Assembly (NCBI RefSeq): GCF_025452095.1 | Contig: NZ_CP104877.1 | Location: forward strand, 248,001-312,000 | DNA: 64,000 nucleotides | Reading direction: 5' to 3' | DNA from: Paenarthrobacter sp. JL.01a | GTDB taxonomy: Bacteria; Actinomycetota; Actinomycetes; Actinomycetales; Micrococcaceae | Shown here: in pieces, positions 9,109 to 17,322 of the stretch | Numbering within the stretch: position 1 is the stretch's first letter | How the letters are laid out: every line of letters begins with the position of its first letter | Position numbers and translations under genes: made by a program | Notes under the pieces: model-generated | Seen by the model: the letters and a program-made list of their open reading frames with translations, nothing else | What the model was told of the DNA's origin: nothing | The model's database searches: none

Positions 9109-9615
9109 GTGCTTTCCGAGCGCGAATTGGCGTTCATCGCCATTCATAAAGACAGCTATCCGTCCGTCTTCAAGTTTGTTCGCCGACGCGTGGAATCGGC
9201 GGATATAGCCGAGGAGATCGCCGCGGACGTTTTCCGCGTCGTCTGGCAGAAGTGGACGGACGAGTCCACCCCGGAACTTCCATACCTTCTGACAGTCGCC
9301 CGCAACCTGGTGGGGAACGCGTACCGGAGCCGCGACAGGCGACTCGCCCTGCAGGAAAAGCTCCGGACGACGGCGGTCCAGCGCTTTGGGGATGACTCCG
9401 AGAACGTCGTGGTTCAGGACGCTTTGATGCGGATGCGCGAACAGGACCGCGAAATCCTGCAGCTCGCCTATTGGGACGGTTTGGGCACGGCCGAAATTTC
9501 CGGAGTCCTCCAGTGCAGCGAATCAGCGGCGAAAGTCCGCTTGCACCGCGCACGTACGGCCTTCCGCAAACAGATGCCGGCGGCCGAATTTACTACACAG
9601 AAGTTGGGGGCCTGA
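9109..9615 (+). CDS. ECF-type RNA polymerase sigma factor
   Basis: 168 residues, standard ECF size. Region 2 (SYPSVFKFVRRRVESADIAEEIAADVFRVVWQKW) binds core polymerase and the -10 box. Region 4 (ALMRMREQDREILQLAYWDGLGTAEISGVLQCSESAAKVRLHRARTAFRKQM) is the -35-reading helix-turn-helix. Start GTG 9109 follows AGGGGGAAAATC. The next gene begins 5 bp after the stop and encodes a membrane protein that may be its partner or anti-sigma. A GGAAAC at 9055-9060 could be an ECF-type -35 for autoregulation, but I see no convincing -10 with it. Confidence 0.9.
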   Translation: MLSERELAFIAIHKDSYPSVFKFVRRRVESADIAEEIAADVFRVVWQKWTDESTPELPYLLTVARNLVGNAYRSRDRRLALQEKLRTTAVQRFGDDSENVVVQDALMRMREQDREILQLAYWDGLGTAEISGVLQCSESAAKVRLHRARTAFRKQMPAAEFTTQKLGA

Positions 9616-9620
9616 AGATC

Positions 9621-10676
9621 ATGGATCCTATCAAGAACCAGATTTCAGCAATTGACCCGTGGGATATGAATGACGCTCCGGAACCCAAGGGTGAGGAAGC
9701 GCTCCATAGGATCCTGTCCGGGACAACTGTATTCAGCGACGCGAATACTCTCTCGAACGTGGCTTCCCTTGAAAAGCGCCGGGCAAGGAAGTTCCAGATT
9801 GCCGGTGGATTGTTCCTCGGCGCTGCAGCGGTAACGGCTGGCGTTCTGGTGGCCGCCAACTTCGGGCCGGTCGGTGCCACCCCGGCCCCGGCGGCGACGT
9901 TCACTTCAGCCGAAGCCACGGCCGCGCCGTCGGCGTCCGCCACGCCGTCGACAACGGCCACGCCAACGCCTGCTCCGACAGCGACACCCACAGCAGTTGC
10001 AACGCCCCAGCCCACTTCCACGCCTGTCGCTACTGTCCCGGTGGTGGCGCCAACGCCCGTTTCGACAACGACGCTGCCGCATGCTGGCCAAGTCCAGAGC
10101 TACACGTTCCCCGACGGACACCTCTCCTTCAGCTACCCAGTCGGATGGAGCGTCAAGACGGAGCAAGGTCCATACCTGTCAGAGGAAACGAAAGCGGCTT
10201 CGCAGGGTGCCACCGTCATGGACAGTGCCGGCTCGCCCGTTGCCTACATCTACAGCGGATTCTACGGCGACGGTACGGCCGGGTTGGTGGACCGGACAGT
10301 CCTTGACCGGGCCGTGGTCCCCGGAGTGAGGGACGTGAACGGCAGCCAGGTGGAATTCGGTTTCTCGTCGATCCAGCCCCAGTACATCCCCTACGAGGGG
10401 CCGCCCTACGAGGGAATGCCCTCACCCCAATCGGGACCTGTCGAAGGCCCTCCGACGTACATCATGGATGTCCGGCTCACTTCGGAGCTCAAGGCCGGCA
10501 TCAGCTCTTCGGGCACCAACCAGATCACAATGCCCAACGGTGTCATGAGTGCCTACGTGCTCTTTGACCCGGCGAAGCGGCCTACCTTTGCCACCCCGGC
10601 AGCTGCCACGGCCTGGATGGGCACTACCCAGTATGCCCAGCTGAAGTCCATGTTGCTCAGCCTCAACTACATCTAG
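9621..10676 (+). CDS. Membrane-anchored protein paired with sigma factor (possible anti-sigma)
   Basis: 351 residues from ATG 9621; a longer open frame begins upstream but would run inside the sigma gene. Layout: a 57-residue cytoplasmic N terminus (IDPWDMNDAPEPKGEEALHRIL), one membrane helix (about 58-80, IAGGLFLGAAAVTAGVLVAANFG), a long Ala/Pro/Thr-rich wall-spanning linker (about 85-150), then an extracellular globular domain of about 200 residues (SYTFPDGHLSFSYPVGWSV, SGTNQITMPNGVMSAYVLFDP). This inside-helix-linker-outside plan and the tight coupling to an ECF gene suggest a membrane partner that senses the envelope. I do not recognise a zinc-binding anti-sigma motif, so the anti-sigma role is inference. 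Confidence 0.75.
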   Translation: MDPIKNQISAIDPWDMNDAPEPKGEEALHRILSGTTVFSDANTLSNVASLEKRRARKFQIAGGLFLGAAAVTAGVLVAANFGPVGATPAPAATFTSAEATAAPSASATPSTTATPTPAPTATPTAVATPQPTSTPVATVPVVAPTPVSTTTLPHAGQVQSYTFPDGHLSFSYPVGWSVKTEQGPYLSEETKAASQGATVMDSAGSPVAYIYSGFYGDGTAGLVDRTVLDRAVVPGVRDVNGSQVEFGFSSIQPQYIPYEGPPYEGMPSPQSGPVEGPPTYIMDVRLTSELKAGISSSGTNQITMPNGVMSAYVLFDPAKRPTFATPAAATAWMGTTQYAQLKSMLLSLNYI

Positions 10677-10695
10677 GCCCGTCCAAGGGATCAGT

Positions 10696-10727
10696 AAACG
10701 TCGCTCCGGCAGCCCGGAGCGACGTTT
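10696..10727 (+). terminator. Stem-loop terminator after the sigma-factor operon
   Basis: Perfect 14-bp arms AAACGTCGCTCCGG (10696-10709) and complement (10714-10727) with a CAGC loop. The stem starts 19 bp after the stop at 10676 and ends in TTT on the coding strand, consistent with intrinsic termination. Confidence 0.8.
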
Positions 10728-10891
10728 CCTGTACCCAAGTTGGGCGACGGGTAAGCGGTCACTGTGCCTTTGCATACCGCGGTGGATAAACGCTGTGCAA
10801 CTGCCCATAACGAAGCGTCCGCGGCTTACATAGGGTTGGAGAGATCTACTTCACACAGTGCCCCGATCTACCCCAAGGATGAGTTTCAACG

Positions 10892-11089
10892 ATGAAGAGC
10901 ATCGCCCTCCTGCGCGAACGAGCCACCCGCGTCATGCCCACTGGTTCCCACTGCCCGGCGTCGGGTCTGTGGAGCCCGGACTGCGAACCGGATACCGTCC
11001 AGGTTTTCGCTGAGGGCCACGTGCTGCCGGCCTACAACGGTGTCCCGACTCTGTGGAGGCGGCGCACTTCCGCCGAAGTATCGGCATGA
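10892..11089 (+). CDS. Small conserved-looking hypothetical protein (65 aa)
   Basis: 65 residues, function not recognised. The core CPASGLWSPDCEP...VFAEGHVLPAYNGVPTLWRRR resembles a short motif seen in small actinobacterial proteins: a Cys-Pro-x-Ser-Gly-x-Trp segment, then an E-G-x-x-x-P turn and a Trp-Arg end. Two cysteines could bind metal or form a disulfide. Its stop overlaps the start of the next gene (ATGA at 11086-11089), which supports both being real and co-translated. AAGGATG upstream may serve as ribosome site, with somewhat long spacing. Confidence 0.6.
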   Translation: MKSIALLRERATRVMPTGSHCPASGLWSPDCEPDTVQVFAEGHVLPAYNGVPTLWRRRTSAEVSA

Positions 11090-11316
11090 CCAGCTCCATC
11101 CTGAACCGCCCGGCCGACTACCGCCATGTGCCTGCTTCCGAGTGGGCAGACCTCAGCGCCGGCGATCCTGTGTGGATTTACGACGTCGCGTGGGGCGCCG
11201 GCAAGGGCCGCGTGGACGATGTCTCCAAGCACCAGGAACTGCTCTGGGTGGTCCTCGAACCGACCGGCCGGAAACTCATCTGCGGCACGGATGACGTCGA
11301 GGTCTGGTCCGCCTGA
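11086..11316 (+). CDS. Small hypothetical protein (76 aa)
   Basis: 76 residues from ATG 11086 (MTSSILNRPADYRHVPASEWADL); the frame is open slightly further upstream but the ATGA junction with the preceding small gene is the natural start. The sequence (GDPVWIYDVAWGAGKGRVDDVSKHQELLWVVLEPTGRKLICGTDDVEVW) looks like a compact beta-barrel, perhaps SH3-like: short strands, glycine turns, no membrane helix or signal peptide. Function unknown. It is followed by a long hairpin shared with the convergent lactonase gene. Confidence 0.6.
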   Translation: MTSSILNRPADYRHVPASEWADLSAGDPVWIYDVAWGAGKGRVDDVSKHQELLWVVLEPTGRKLICGTDDVEVWSA

Positions 11317-11324
11317 AAAGCTCG

Positions 11325-11383
11325 CCGAGATGGCACATAATGACAATGTCTGAGCGGATCATTGTCATTAGATGCCATCTCGG
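11325..11383. terminator. Bidirectional stem-loop between convergent genes
   Basis: 24-bp arms at 11325-11348 and 11360-11383 with two mismatches and an 11-nt loop, between the 76-residue gene and the lactonase-like gene. The position suggests transcription termination from both sides. The stem contains TAATGACAATG, related to stems at 17261 and 33716. Confidence 0.75.
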
Positions 11384-11389
11384 TGTCAT

Positions 11390-12421
11390 TTAACCGGCGA
11401 CGAGCAACATGCTGGGCGCACCTGTTTCCACGCGGCCCACGGGTCCGTCGGGGAGTCCGGTCTCCGGGTCCAGGCGGAGGCTTACGACGTCGTCCGAGCC
11501 TTCGTTGGCGACGTACAGCCAGCCCTCGCGGACCAGGTGGTGGCGCGGCCACTCGCCGCCGCAGGGCACGTCGCCAACGGGTTCGAGACCGGAGCCGTCG
11601 GGGGAAACTTCCAGAACGCAAATACGGTTGGTACCCCGCACGCCCACATAGGCGAAGCGACCGTCCGGGGACAGCGCGATCTCCGCACCGGCGTCGCCAT
11701 CTTTTGCACCGGCGCTGCTCGCGGGCACCACCGAGGCCAGTTCGTACGTGCCGTCAGGTTCCATCCGCACCGCTGCAACTTCCACGGAGTACTCGGTGTC
11801 CACGAAGACCGTTCCGCTGTTGTGCCGGGCCATATGCCGTGGCCCCGAACCCATCGGCAGGACCAGCTGGTGATCTGCCTGCAAACCCTCACCGGGCACG
11901 TACTGCCACACCCGCACCAGGTCATTGCCCAAGTCCGTCGTCATCACCCGGCCGTCAGGAAGCATCAGGCTCGAATGCGCCCGGCTGGGCCTGGCGTCCG
12001 GAGATGTCCCGGCATGGGGGTCGACGGCGGCTGCCGCACTCGCGCGCGAGGTGATGGCGCCGTCGTCGTCCAGTTCAAAAAGGATGACCTGGCCGTCGCC
12101 CCAACAGGTGGCTACGAGAAAGCGGCCCTGGGGATCCGCCGCGACATGGCAGGTCGCTTCTCCGGTGGGCCATGGCTCGCCAAAGGCTTCCAGCTCGGCG
12201 TCGCCCGTCCGGCGGTACGCCTGTACTTGGCCCGCTTCTTCTGCCACCGCGTACAGCACCGGAAGTGTTGGGTGCGCCGCGAGGAACGACGGCGAGTCGG
12301 CGGCAATGGCCAGTCCGAGTGAAGTGAGGTTTCCTTCTGAGTCGGCGGAGAGGGCAGCGATTCCCTCACCCTTCGCGTTCCGGTCAGCGGTGTAGGAACC
12401 GGTCCAGATAAGAGTTTCCAT
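11390..12421 (-). CDS. Lactonase-family seven-bladed beta-propeller protein
   Basis: 343 residues from ATG 12421 with GGGAGA ahead of it. Sequence features of the 6-phosphogluconolactonase-like propeller family: LIWTGSYTADRNAKGEGI, repeated blades such as FLAAHPTLPVLYAVAEEAGQVQAY and ALSPDGRFAYVGVRGTNRICVLEV, PHAGTSPDARPSRAHSSLMLPDGRVMTTDLGNDLVRVW, and GPRHMARH. Family members hydrolyse 6-phosphogluconolactone or other lactones, or cyclo-isomerise muconates; identity within the family is open. It lies just downstream of an aldo/keto reductase gene on the same strand (10-bp gap), so it may act on an oxidised sugar lactone from that enzyme, which is inference. Confidence 0.85.
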   Translation of the reverse strand: METLIWTGSYTADRNAKGEGIAALSADSEGNLTSLGLAIAADSPSFLAAHPTLPVLYAVAEEAGQVQAYRRTGDAELEAFGEPWPTGEATCHVAADPQGRFLVATCWGDGQVILFELDDDGAITSRASAAAAVDPHAGTSPDARPSRAHSSLMLPDGRVMTTDLGNDLVRVWQYVPGEGLQADHQLVLPMGSGPRHMARHNSGTVFVDTEYSVEVAAVRMEPDGTYELASVVPASSAGAKDGDAGAEIALSPDGRFAYVGVRGTNRICVLEVSPDGSGLEPVGDVPCGGEWPRHHLVREGWLYVANEGSDDVVSLRLDPETGLPDGPVGRVETGAPSMLLVAG

Positions 12422-12431
12422 GGCAGTCTCC

Positions 12432-13262
12432 CTAGTGTCCCTGAACATCCGAGTCGACGCCTGCGTCAGGGCCGGCGTCGAGGGTTTGCAGTTTGCTGAG
12501 GTCGTCCTGGTCCAGGTCGAAGTCGAAGACGTCCAGGTTCTCCTTCATGCGCTGGGGATTCGCAGTTTTGGGAATGGCGACAAGTCCCTGCTGCACGTGC
12601 CAGCGGAGCACCACTTGGCCCGGAGTTTTTCCGTACTTTTCCCCAATGGAAGCCAGCACCGGGGCGTTCAGCAAGTCGCTGCTGGCCCCCAACGGACTGT
12701 AGGACTCGGTGACAATGCCGTGCCGCTCGTTGTAAGCCCGTGCAGCGGGACGGGGGATCGAAGGGCTGACCTGGATTTGGTTGACAGCGGGAACAACATT
12801 GGTTTCGTGGAACAACTGGTCCAAGTGAGCCGGTTTGAAGTTGGACACTCCAATGGAGCGCACCTTGCCCGATGCCTGGAGCTCCTCAAAGGTTTTCCAC
12901 GTGGAGATGAACTCACCCCGGCGGGGCAGGGGCCAGTGGATGAGGAGCAAGTTAACGTATTCCAGGCCCAGGCGCTCCAACGAACCGTCCAAGCCTTCCA
13001 CCGCCCTGCCTGCACCTTGGAATTCGCCGTCGAGCTTGGTGGTGATGAAGAGCTCCGAACGGTCCACTGCGGCCGCCCTGATCCCGTTGCCCACGCCCTT
13101 TTCGTTGCCGTACTTCACCGCGGTATCAATGTGCCGGTAGCCGCAGGAAACAGCTTCCGCGACGGCATCGGCAACTTCCGCATCATTCAGTGGCCAGGTC
13201 CCAAGGCCGATTTGCGGGATCTTGTGGTGATCGTTGAGTTCGATAAGCGGGGCAAGTTCCAT
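12432..13262 (-). CDS. Aldo/keto reductase (2,5-diketo-D-gluconate reductase-like)
   Basis: 276 residues, a single-domain NADPH-dependent TIM barrel. Catalytic tetrad in place: D46 and Y51 (HIDTAVKYGNE), K76 (ITTKL), H109 (LLIHWPLP). The IGVSNF and PKTANPQRMKENLDVFDF cofactor segments are typical of the AKR5-like group that includes 2,5-diketo-D-gluconate reductases and methylglyoxal reductases. GAGGAGA precedes the ATG. It probably shares a transcript with the lactonase-like gene. It is one of three aldo/keto reductases within 4 kb. Confidence 0.9.
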   Translation of the reverse strand: MELAPLIELNDHHKIPQIGLGTWPLNDAEVADAVAEAVSCGYRHIDTAVKYGNEKGVGNGIRAAAVDRSELFITTKLDGEFQGAGRAVEGLDGSLERLGLEYVNLLLIHWPLPRRGEFISTWKTFEELQASGKVRSIGVSNFKPAHLDQLFHETNVVPAVNQIQVSPSIPRPAARAYNERHGIVTESYSPLGASSDLLNAPVLASIGEKYGKTPGQVVLRWHVQQGLVAIPKTANPQRMKENLDVFDFDLDQDDLSKLQTLDAGPDAGVDSDVQGH

Positions 13263-13321
13263 GGGCTGGTCTCCTCTGGGTTTCTACGTTTCTACGCTGG
13301 CCGCTTGCTGCTTGGCAACAG

Positions 13322-14359
13322 CTACCGCCGTGACCAATCAAAGAGCCTGTCGCTCAGCTCCATATAGTCCCCGCCCACCACCTGCAGTTCGGGATGCCGG
13401 TCATGCCACTCAACGATTTCCCTGGCCCCATCCGCGAACGGGATCGTGGCCTGGTAATCGGGAACGAGGGCTTTGATCTTGGAGTTGTCGAACACCACCG
13501 AATGCGAACGGTCGCCCAGCAGGTTTGGACCGAGCTCCGGGCTATGCCGGGCGATGGTGTCCGAGGAAACGTGGAACAGTTCCGGCTCCTCCACGCCGGC
13601 CGCCCGGGCGAACAGCCGGTAGATCTGGTTCCACGGCAGGAACTCGTCCGAGGTAATGGTGTAGCTCTCGCCCACGGCCTGAGGGCGGCCAAGAAGTCCA
13701 ACAAAGGCCTTAGCGAAATCACGGCTGTGCGTCAGGGTCCAAAGAGAGGTCCCGTCTCCGTGCACCATGACCGGCATCCCGGCGCGCATCCTGTGGATAT
13801 CAGTCCACCCGCCCACCATGGCAATCTTGGTCCGGTCATAGGTGTGGGAAGGCCGCACCACCGTCAACGGAAAATCCACTTCACGGTAGGCCTCGAACAG
13901 CAGTTCCTCGCAGGCGATCTTGTCCTGCGAGTACTTCCAGAAGGGGTTCTTCAGCGGTGTGGACTCACGGATGGGAAGGGTGGTGGGCGGCTTTTGGTAC
14001 GCCGAAGCGGAACTGATGAAGACGTACTGACCTGTCCGGCCGCGGAACATTTCCAACCCGGCCCGGGCGTGAGCCGGGGTGAACGAGATGAAGTCCGCTA
14101 CGGCGTCGTACTCCCTTCCCTGAAGTACCTCACGCACGGCCTGGGGATCGCGGATGTCCGCGTGCAGGACTTCGGCTCCCTCGGGCACCGGCCGCCCGGC
14201 TGACCGTCCCCTGTTGAGGATGGTCAGCCGGTGTCCCAGAGCGACGGCGCGTTCGGCCGCCGCCGCGCTGATGACCCCGGTCCCGCCGATGAACAGGATG
14301 TTCCGCGGCGAAACGGTGTCCGCCGCTTTGCCGAGGCTGTCCGGGAGAAGGCTGCTCAC
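13322..14359 (-). CDS. NAD-dependent epimerase/dehydratase family protein (extended SDR)
   Basis: 345 residues. Rossmann motif ILFIGGTGVISAAAAERAVALGHRLTILNRG, a FISFTPAHARAGLEMF region, SSASAY, and the YSQDK active-site Tyr-x3-Lys mark an extended short-chain dehydrogenase resembling sugar-nucleotide epimerases or plant-type mRNA-binding epimerases. The N-terminal glycine motif is GGTGVIS rather than GxxGxxG, which some of these families share. Start GTG 14359 overlaps the stop of the aldo/keto reductase upstream (GTGA), so the two are translationally coupled. Substrate unknown. Confidence 0.85.
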   Translation of the reverse strand: MSSLLPDSLGKAADTVSPRNILFIGGTGVISAAAAERAVALGHRLTILNRGRSAGRPVPEGAEVLHADIRDPQAVREVLQGREYDAVADFISFTPAHARAGLEMFRGRTGQYVFISSASAYQKPPTTLPIRESTPLKNPFWKYSQDKIACEELLFEAYREVDFPLTVVRPSHTYDRTKIAMVGGWTDIHRMRAGMPVMVHGDGTSLWTLTHSRDFAKAFVGLLGRPQAVGESYTITSDEFLPWNQIYRLFARAAGVEEPELFHVSSDTIARHSPELGPNLLGDRSHSVVFDNSKIKALVPDYQATIPFADGAREIVEWHDRHPELQVVGGDYMELSDRLFDWSRR

Positions 14360-15327
14360 CAGGCGTAGTCTTCGGGTGCCGGGCGGTGACCCGGGAAGAT
14401 GTCATCCAGCCGCTTGAGGGCGTCCTCATTCAGGGAGACGTCCAGCGCGCGGATGGCCGCGTCCAGTTGCTCCTGCGTGCGCGGGCCAACAATCGGTGCG
14501 GTCACCGCGGGCTGGTGCAGCAGCCAGGCCAGCGCAACGTCGCCGGGCTTCTGTCCCAGCTCGTCAGCGAAATCCTCGTACTGGCGGATCTGGTCCTCTT
14601 GCTTCTTGAGGGTCTCCAGGGCGCGGCCCTCAGTGCGCCGGACACCCTGCTCCTCCTTCTTGAGCACGCCGCCCAACAGGCCGCCCTGCAGCGGTGACCA
14701 CGGGATCAAGCCCAGGCCGTACTGCTGCGCGGCCGGGATGACTTCAAGCTCCAGCTCACGCTTGAAGAGGTTGTAGATGGACTGCTCGCTCACCAGGCCG
14801 GTGTAGTTCCGCCGACGTGCTGCTTCCTGCGCCTGGGCGATGTGCCAGCCCGCGAAGTTGCTGCTGCCGGAGTAGAGGATCTTCCCCTGCTGGACGGCCA
14901 CCTCAATGGCCTGCCAAATCTCGTCCCACGGAGTATCGCGGTCGATGTGGTGGAACTGGTAGATATCGATGTAGTCCGTTTGCAGCCGCTTGAGGCTCGC
15001 ATCCAGGGCGCGGCGGATGTTCAGGGCGGACAGCTTGGATTCATTGGGACGGTCCGTCATGGTGCCATAAAGCTTGGTGGCAAGCACGGTCCGCTCACGG
15101 CGCTCGCCGCCCTTGGCGAACCAGCGGCCGATGATTTCCTCGGTCCAGCCGCGGTGCTCCACCCCGCCATAGACATTGGCGGTGTCGAAGAAGTTGATGC
15201 CCGAGTCCAACGCCGAATCCATGATGGAGTGCGCGGTTGCCTCGTCGGTCTGCGGGCCAAAGTTCATGGTTCCAAGGCAGAGACGTGAAACCTTCAGGCC
15301 GGAACGGCCCAGATGCGTGTACTGCAT
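14356..15327 (-). CDS. Aldo/keto reductase (YajO/AKR11-like)
   Basis: 323 residues from ATG 15327 with AAAGGA upstream; a longer open frame would extend into the next gene and is unlikely. Tetrad: D48 and Y53 (FFDTANVYGG), K85 (VLATKL), H126 or H127 (IYQFHHID). The TDYIDIYQFHHIDRDTPWDEIWQA stretch and the GLIPWSPLQGGLLGG loop are typical of the larger NADP aldo/keto reductase group acting on sugars, methylglyoxal and xenobiotic carbonyls. The second gene of an apparent operon with the 15353-16174 reductase and the epimerase. Confidence 0.9.
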   Translation of the reverse strand: MQYTHLGRSGLKVSRLCLGTMNFGPQTDEATAHSIMDSALDSGINFFDTANVYGGVEHRGWTEEIIGRWFAKGGERRERTVLATKLYGTMTDRPNESKLSALNIRRALDASLKRLQTDYIDIYQFHHIDRDTPWDEIWQAIEVAVQQGKILYSGSSNFAGWHIAQAQEAARRRNYTGLVSEQSIYNLFKRELELEVIPAAQQYGLGLIPWSPLQGGLLGGVLKKEEQGVRRTEGRALETLKKQEDQIRQYEDFADELGQKPGDVALAWLLHQPAVTAPIVGPRTQEQLDAAIRALDVSLNEDALKRLDDIFPGHRPAPEDYAW

Positions 15328-15352
15328 ATTTGTTGGGTCCTTTTGTCTGGTC

Positions 15353-16174
15353 TTAGAGCTGGGTGAAAGCGGCGACGGCGGGATCGGAACCGATGCGGGC
15401 ACCGGCCTCCAGAGCGGTGATGGCCGCGAGTTCGGATTCCGTGAGGGTGAGGTCGGCTGCGCCGAAGTTCTCCCGCATCCGGGCCGAGTCGGCGGATTTG
15501 GGGATCACGATGGTTCCCTGAGCCAAGTGCCAGGCAAGGATCACCTGCGCAGGAGTAGTATCGTGTGCCGCTGCGATGAGGGCCACCTGCTCCGCGTTGA
15601 GGTCCTTGCCTTGTCCCAGCGGGCTGTACGCCTCAACGGCAATCGTGAGGTCGCGGCACTTGTTGGCGAGGTCGCCCTGCTGGAACGTGGGGTGCAGCTC
15701 GATCTGGTTCACGGCAGGAACCACTTCGGCTTCCCGCAGCAACGTGTCCACATGCTCGGCGAGGAAGTTGGAGACACCGATCGCCCGGATCTGCTTGTCC
15801 TGGTAGAGCTTCTCCATCTCCTTCCAGGCCTGCGTGTAAAGCCCCTGCGAGGGGACCGGCCAGTGGATGAGGTACAGGTCGATCACTTCCAGGTCCAAGG
15901 CATCGCGGCTGCGCTGGAAAGCGTCATAGGCCTCTCCCTGCTCGCCGTTGCGAAGCTTGGTGGTGATGAAGAGGTCTTCCCGGGCAATCCCCGATGCCTT
16001 GATCGCGGCGCCAACCCCGGCTTCGTTCCGGTAGGCGGCTGCGGTGTCTATGTGGCGGTACCCGGTTTCCAAGGCATCTTCCACCACCTTCTGCGTTTCG
16101 TCCGCGGGCACTTGGAAGACACCAAATCCCAGCTGCGGGATGGTGACGCCGTTGTTCAGTGTCAGCTCTGGCAT
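15353..16174 (-). CDS. Aldo/keto reductase (AKR5-like)
   Basis: 273 residues, with D43, Y48, K73 and H104 forming the tetrad (HIDTAAAYRNE, ITTKL, YLIHWPVP). Close in plan to 2,5-diketo-D-gluconate reductases: LGFGVFQVPADET, IGVSNF, VIPKSADSARMRENFGAADLTL. It heads a run with a second reductase (25 bp further) and a coupled epimerase, and diverges from an XRE-type regulator 216 bp away that may control the run. Confidence 0.9.
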   Translation of the reverse strand: MPELTLNNGVTIPQLGFGVFQVPADETQKVVEDALETGYRHIDTAAAYRNEAGVGAAIKASGIAREDLFITTKLRNGEQGEAYDAFQRSRDALDLEVIDLYLIHWPVPSQGLYTQAWKEMEKLYQDKQIRAIGVSNFLAEHVDTLLREAEVVPAVNQIELHPTFQQGDLANKCRDLTIAVEAYSPLGQGKDLNAEQVALIAAAHDTTPAQVILAWHLAQGTIVIPKSADSARMRENFGAADLTLTESELAAITALEAGARIGSDPAVAAFTQL

Positions 16175-16260
16175 GACGGTCTCCTTCGACGGGATGGTTA
16201 TGGCCGTGGCGCTCCGGTGTTGCGCCTGTGCCTGGCTGGGGCATCAGAAAGCGTTTTCGG

Positions 16261-16346
16261 AGGCTCAGTATTGAGCCTATGCAGTTTTGGGGGCAGAGTC
16301 AGCACCAAAGCCTGATCCTGTTTTTCCTAGGTCTGGTAGTCCTACC
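16261..16346. promoter_or_regulatory. Palindromic candidate operators in the AKR/regulator divergent gap
   Basis: Two palindromes lie in the gap between the aldo/keto reductase operon and the HTH regulator: AGGCTCA-GTAT-TGAGCCT at 16261-16278 and GGTAG-TC-CTACC at 16335-16346. Either could bind the adjacent MmyB-like regulator. The second sits about 45 bp before its start, where autoregulation would act. Assignment is inference from symmetry and position. Confidence 0.4.
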
Positions 16347-16390
16347 CACAACGGTGGCCTTACACACATCCTGAACGGCAGAATGGACGA

Positions 16391-17269
16391 ATGGGTCAAA
16401 GCGCCGAGTTCGGTAAATTCCTCAAAGTCATGCGTGCCCGCCTCCAGCCCGAGGACGCCGGAGCGCAGGAGTCCAGCGGTTCACGAAGGGTTCCGGGGCT
16501 TCGACGCGAAGAGGTGGCGCGCCTCTCCGGCGTGAGTACGGACTACTACACCCGCTTGGAACAAGGCCGCAATATCCACCCCTCCAGGGCTGTCCTGGAC
16601 TCCGTGGCACGGGCACTTCGCCTGGACCCAGGGGAACAGGCGCACATGATGGATCTCCTGGAACACTGCGCCAGTTCCGCCGGTAACCCAGGTCCCGTTC
16701 AGAAGGTCCGGCCTGCGTTGAGGCAGCTGCTGGACGCGGTGGGTGATGTTCCTGCCATGGTCCTCGGCCGACGCGCCGATGTCCTGGCCGGAAACCGCAT
16801 GGCGCACCTGCTGTTCGCGGACTTCTCCTTGTTACCGGCGGCTGAACGCAACCTCACCCGCTGGCTGATCCTGGACCCCGCAGCCGGTACATTGTTCCGT
16901 GACTGGAAGACTGTTGCCGCCGAGGCCGTGGGCGCGCTGCGCATGGACGTCGGCCGGCACCCCAACGACCCCGAAACGAACCAGTTGGTAGGCGAGCTCG
17001 CAGTCCACAGCGAACAATTCCGCCAATGGTGGGCGGGGCACAGGGTTGCCACGCGCGCCGCAGGCACTGTCAGGCTGCATCACCCGGTGGTGGGGGACCT
17101 GGAACTGAACTTCGAGACACTGAGTCTCCCGGACGATCCCGACCAGCACCTTCGGGTCTATTCGGCGAAGGCCGGTTCGCCGTCGTCGGACGCTTTGATG
17201 CTGCTCAGCTTGGGCGCGGTGGAAGCGGTGGCTCCCCAACCCGAACCGGCCCGCCGGGATGACAGTTAA
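16391..17269 (+). CDS. XRE-type HTH regulator with MmyB-like ligand-binding domain
   Basis: 292 residues. The N-terminal helix-turn-helix (VPGLRREEVARLSGVSTDYYTRLEQGRNIHPSRAVLDSVARALRLDPGEQAHMMDLL, about residues 35-95) is the typical head. The C-terminal part (about 110-280: VPAMVLGRRADVLAGNRMAHLLFADF, NLTRWLILDP, DWKTVAAEAVGALRMDVGRHPND, HHPVVGDLELNFETLSLPDDPDQHLRVYSAKAGSPSSDAL) is the MLTR ligand-binding domain. Such regulators often stand divergent to oxidoreductase genes and control them in response to a small molecule. Here the neighbours are aldo/keto reductases and an epimerase. Confidence 0.92.
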   Translation: MGQSAEFGKFLKVMRARLQPEDAGAQESSGSRRVPGLRREEVARLSGVSTDYYTRLEQGRNIHPSRAVLDSVARALRLDPGEQAHMMDLLEHCASSAGNPGPVQKVRPALRQLLDAVGDVPAMVLGRRADVLAGNRMAHLLFADFSLLPAAERNLTRWLILDPAAGTLFRDWKTVAAEAVGALRMDVGRHPNDPETNQLVGELAVHSEQFRQWWAGHRVATRAAGTVRLHHPVVGDLELNFETLSLPDDPDQHLRVYSAKAGSPSSDALMLLSLGAVEAVAPQPEPARRDDS

Positions 17270-17305
17270 TGCCAATGTTCGCCTGAAACATTGGCATTAA
17301 CTGTC
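17261..17305. terminator. Perfect stem-loop between regulator and dodecin genes
   Basis: Perfect 19-bp arms (17261-17279 and 17287-17305) with a 7-nt loop; the left arm includes the regulator's stop codon. It separates two convergent genes and likely terminates both. The stem (GACAGTTAATGCCAATGTT) is related to those at 11325 and 33716. Confidence 0.8.
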
Positions 17306-17322
17306 AACTCGCGTAAGGGGAG

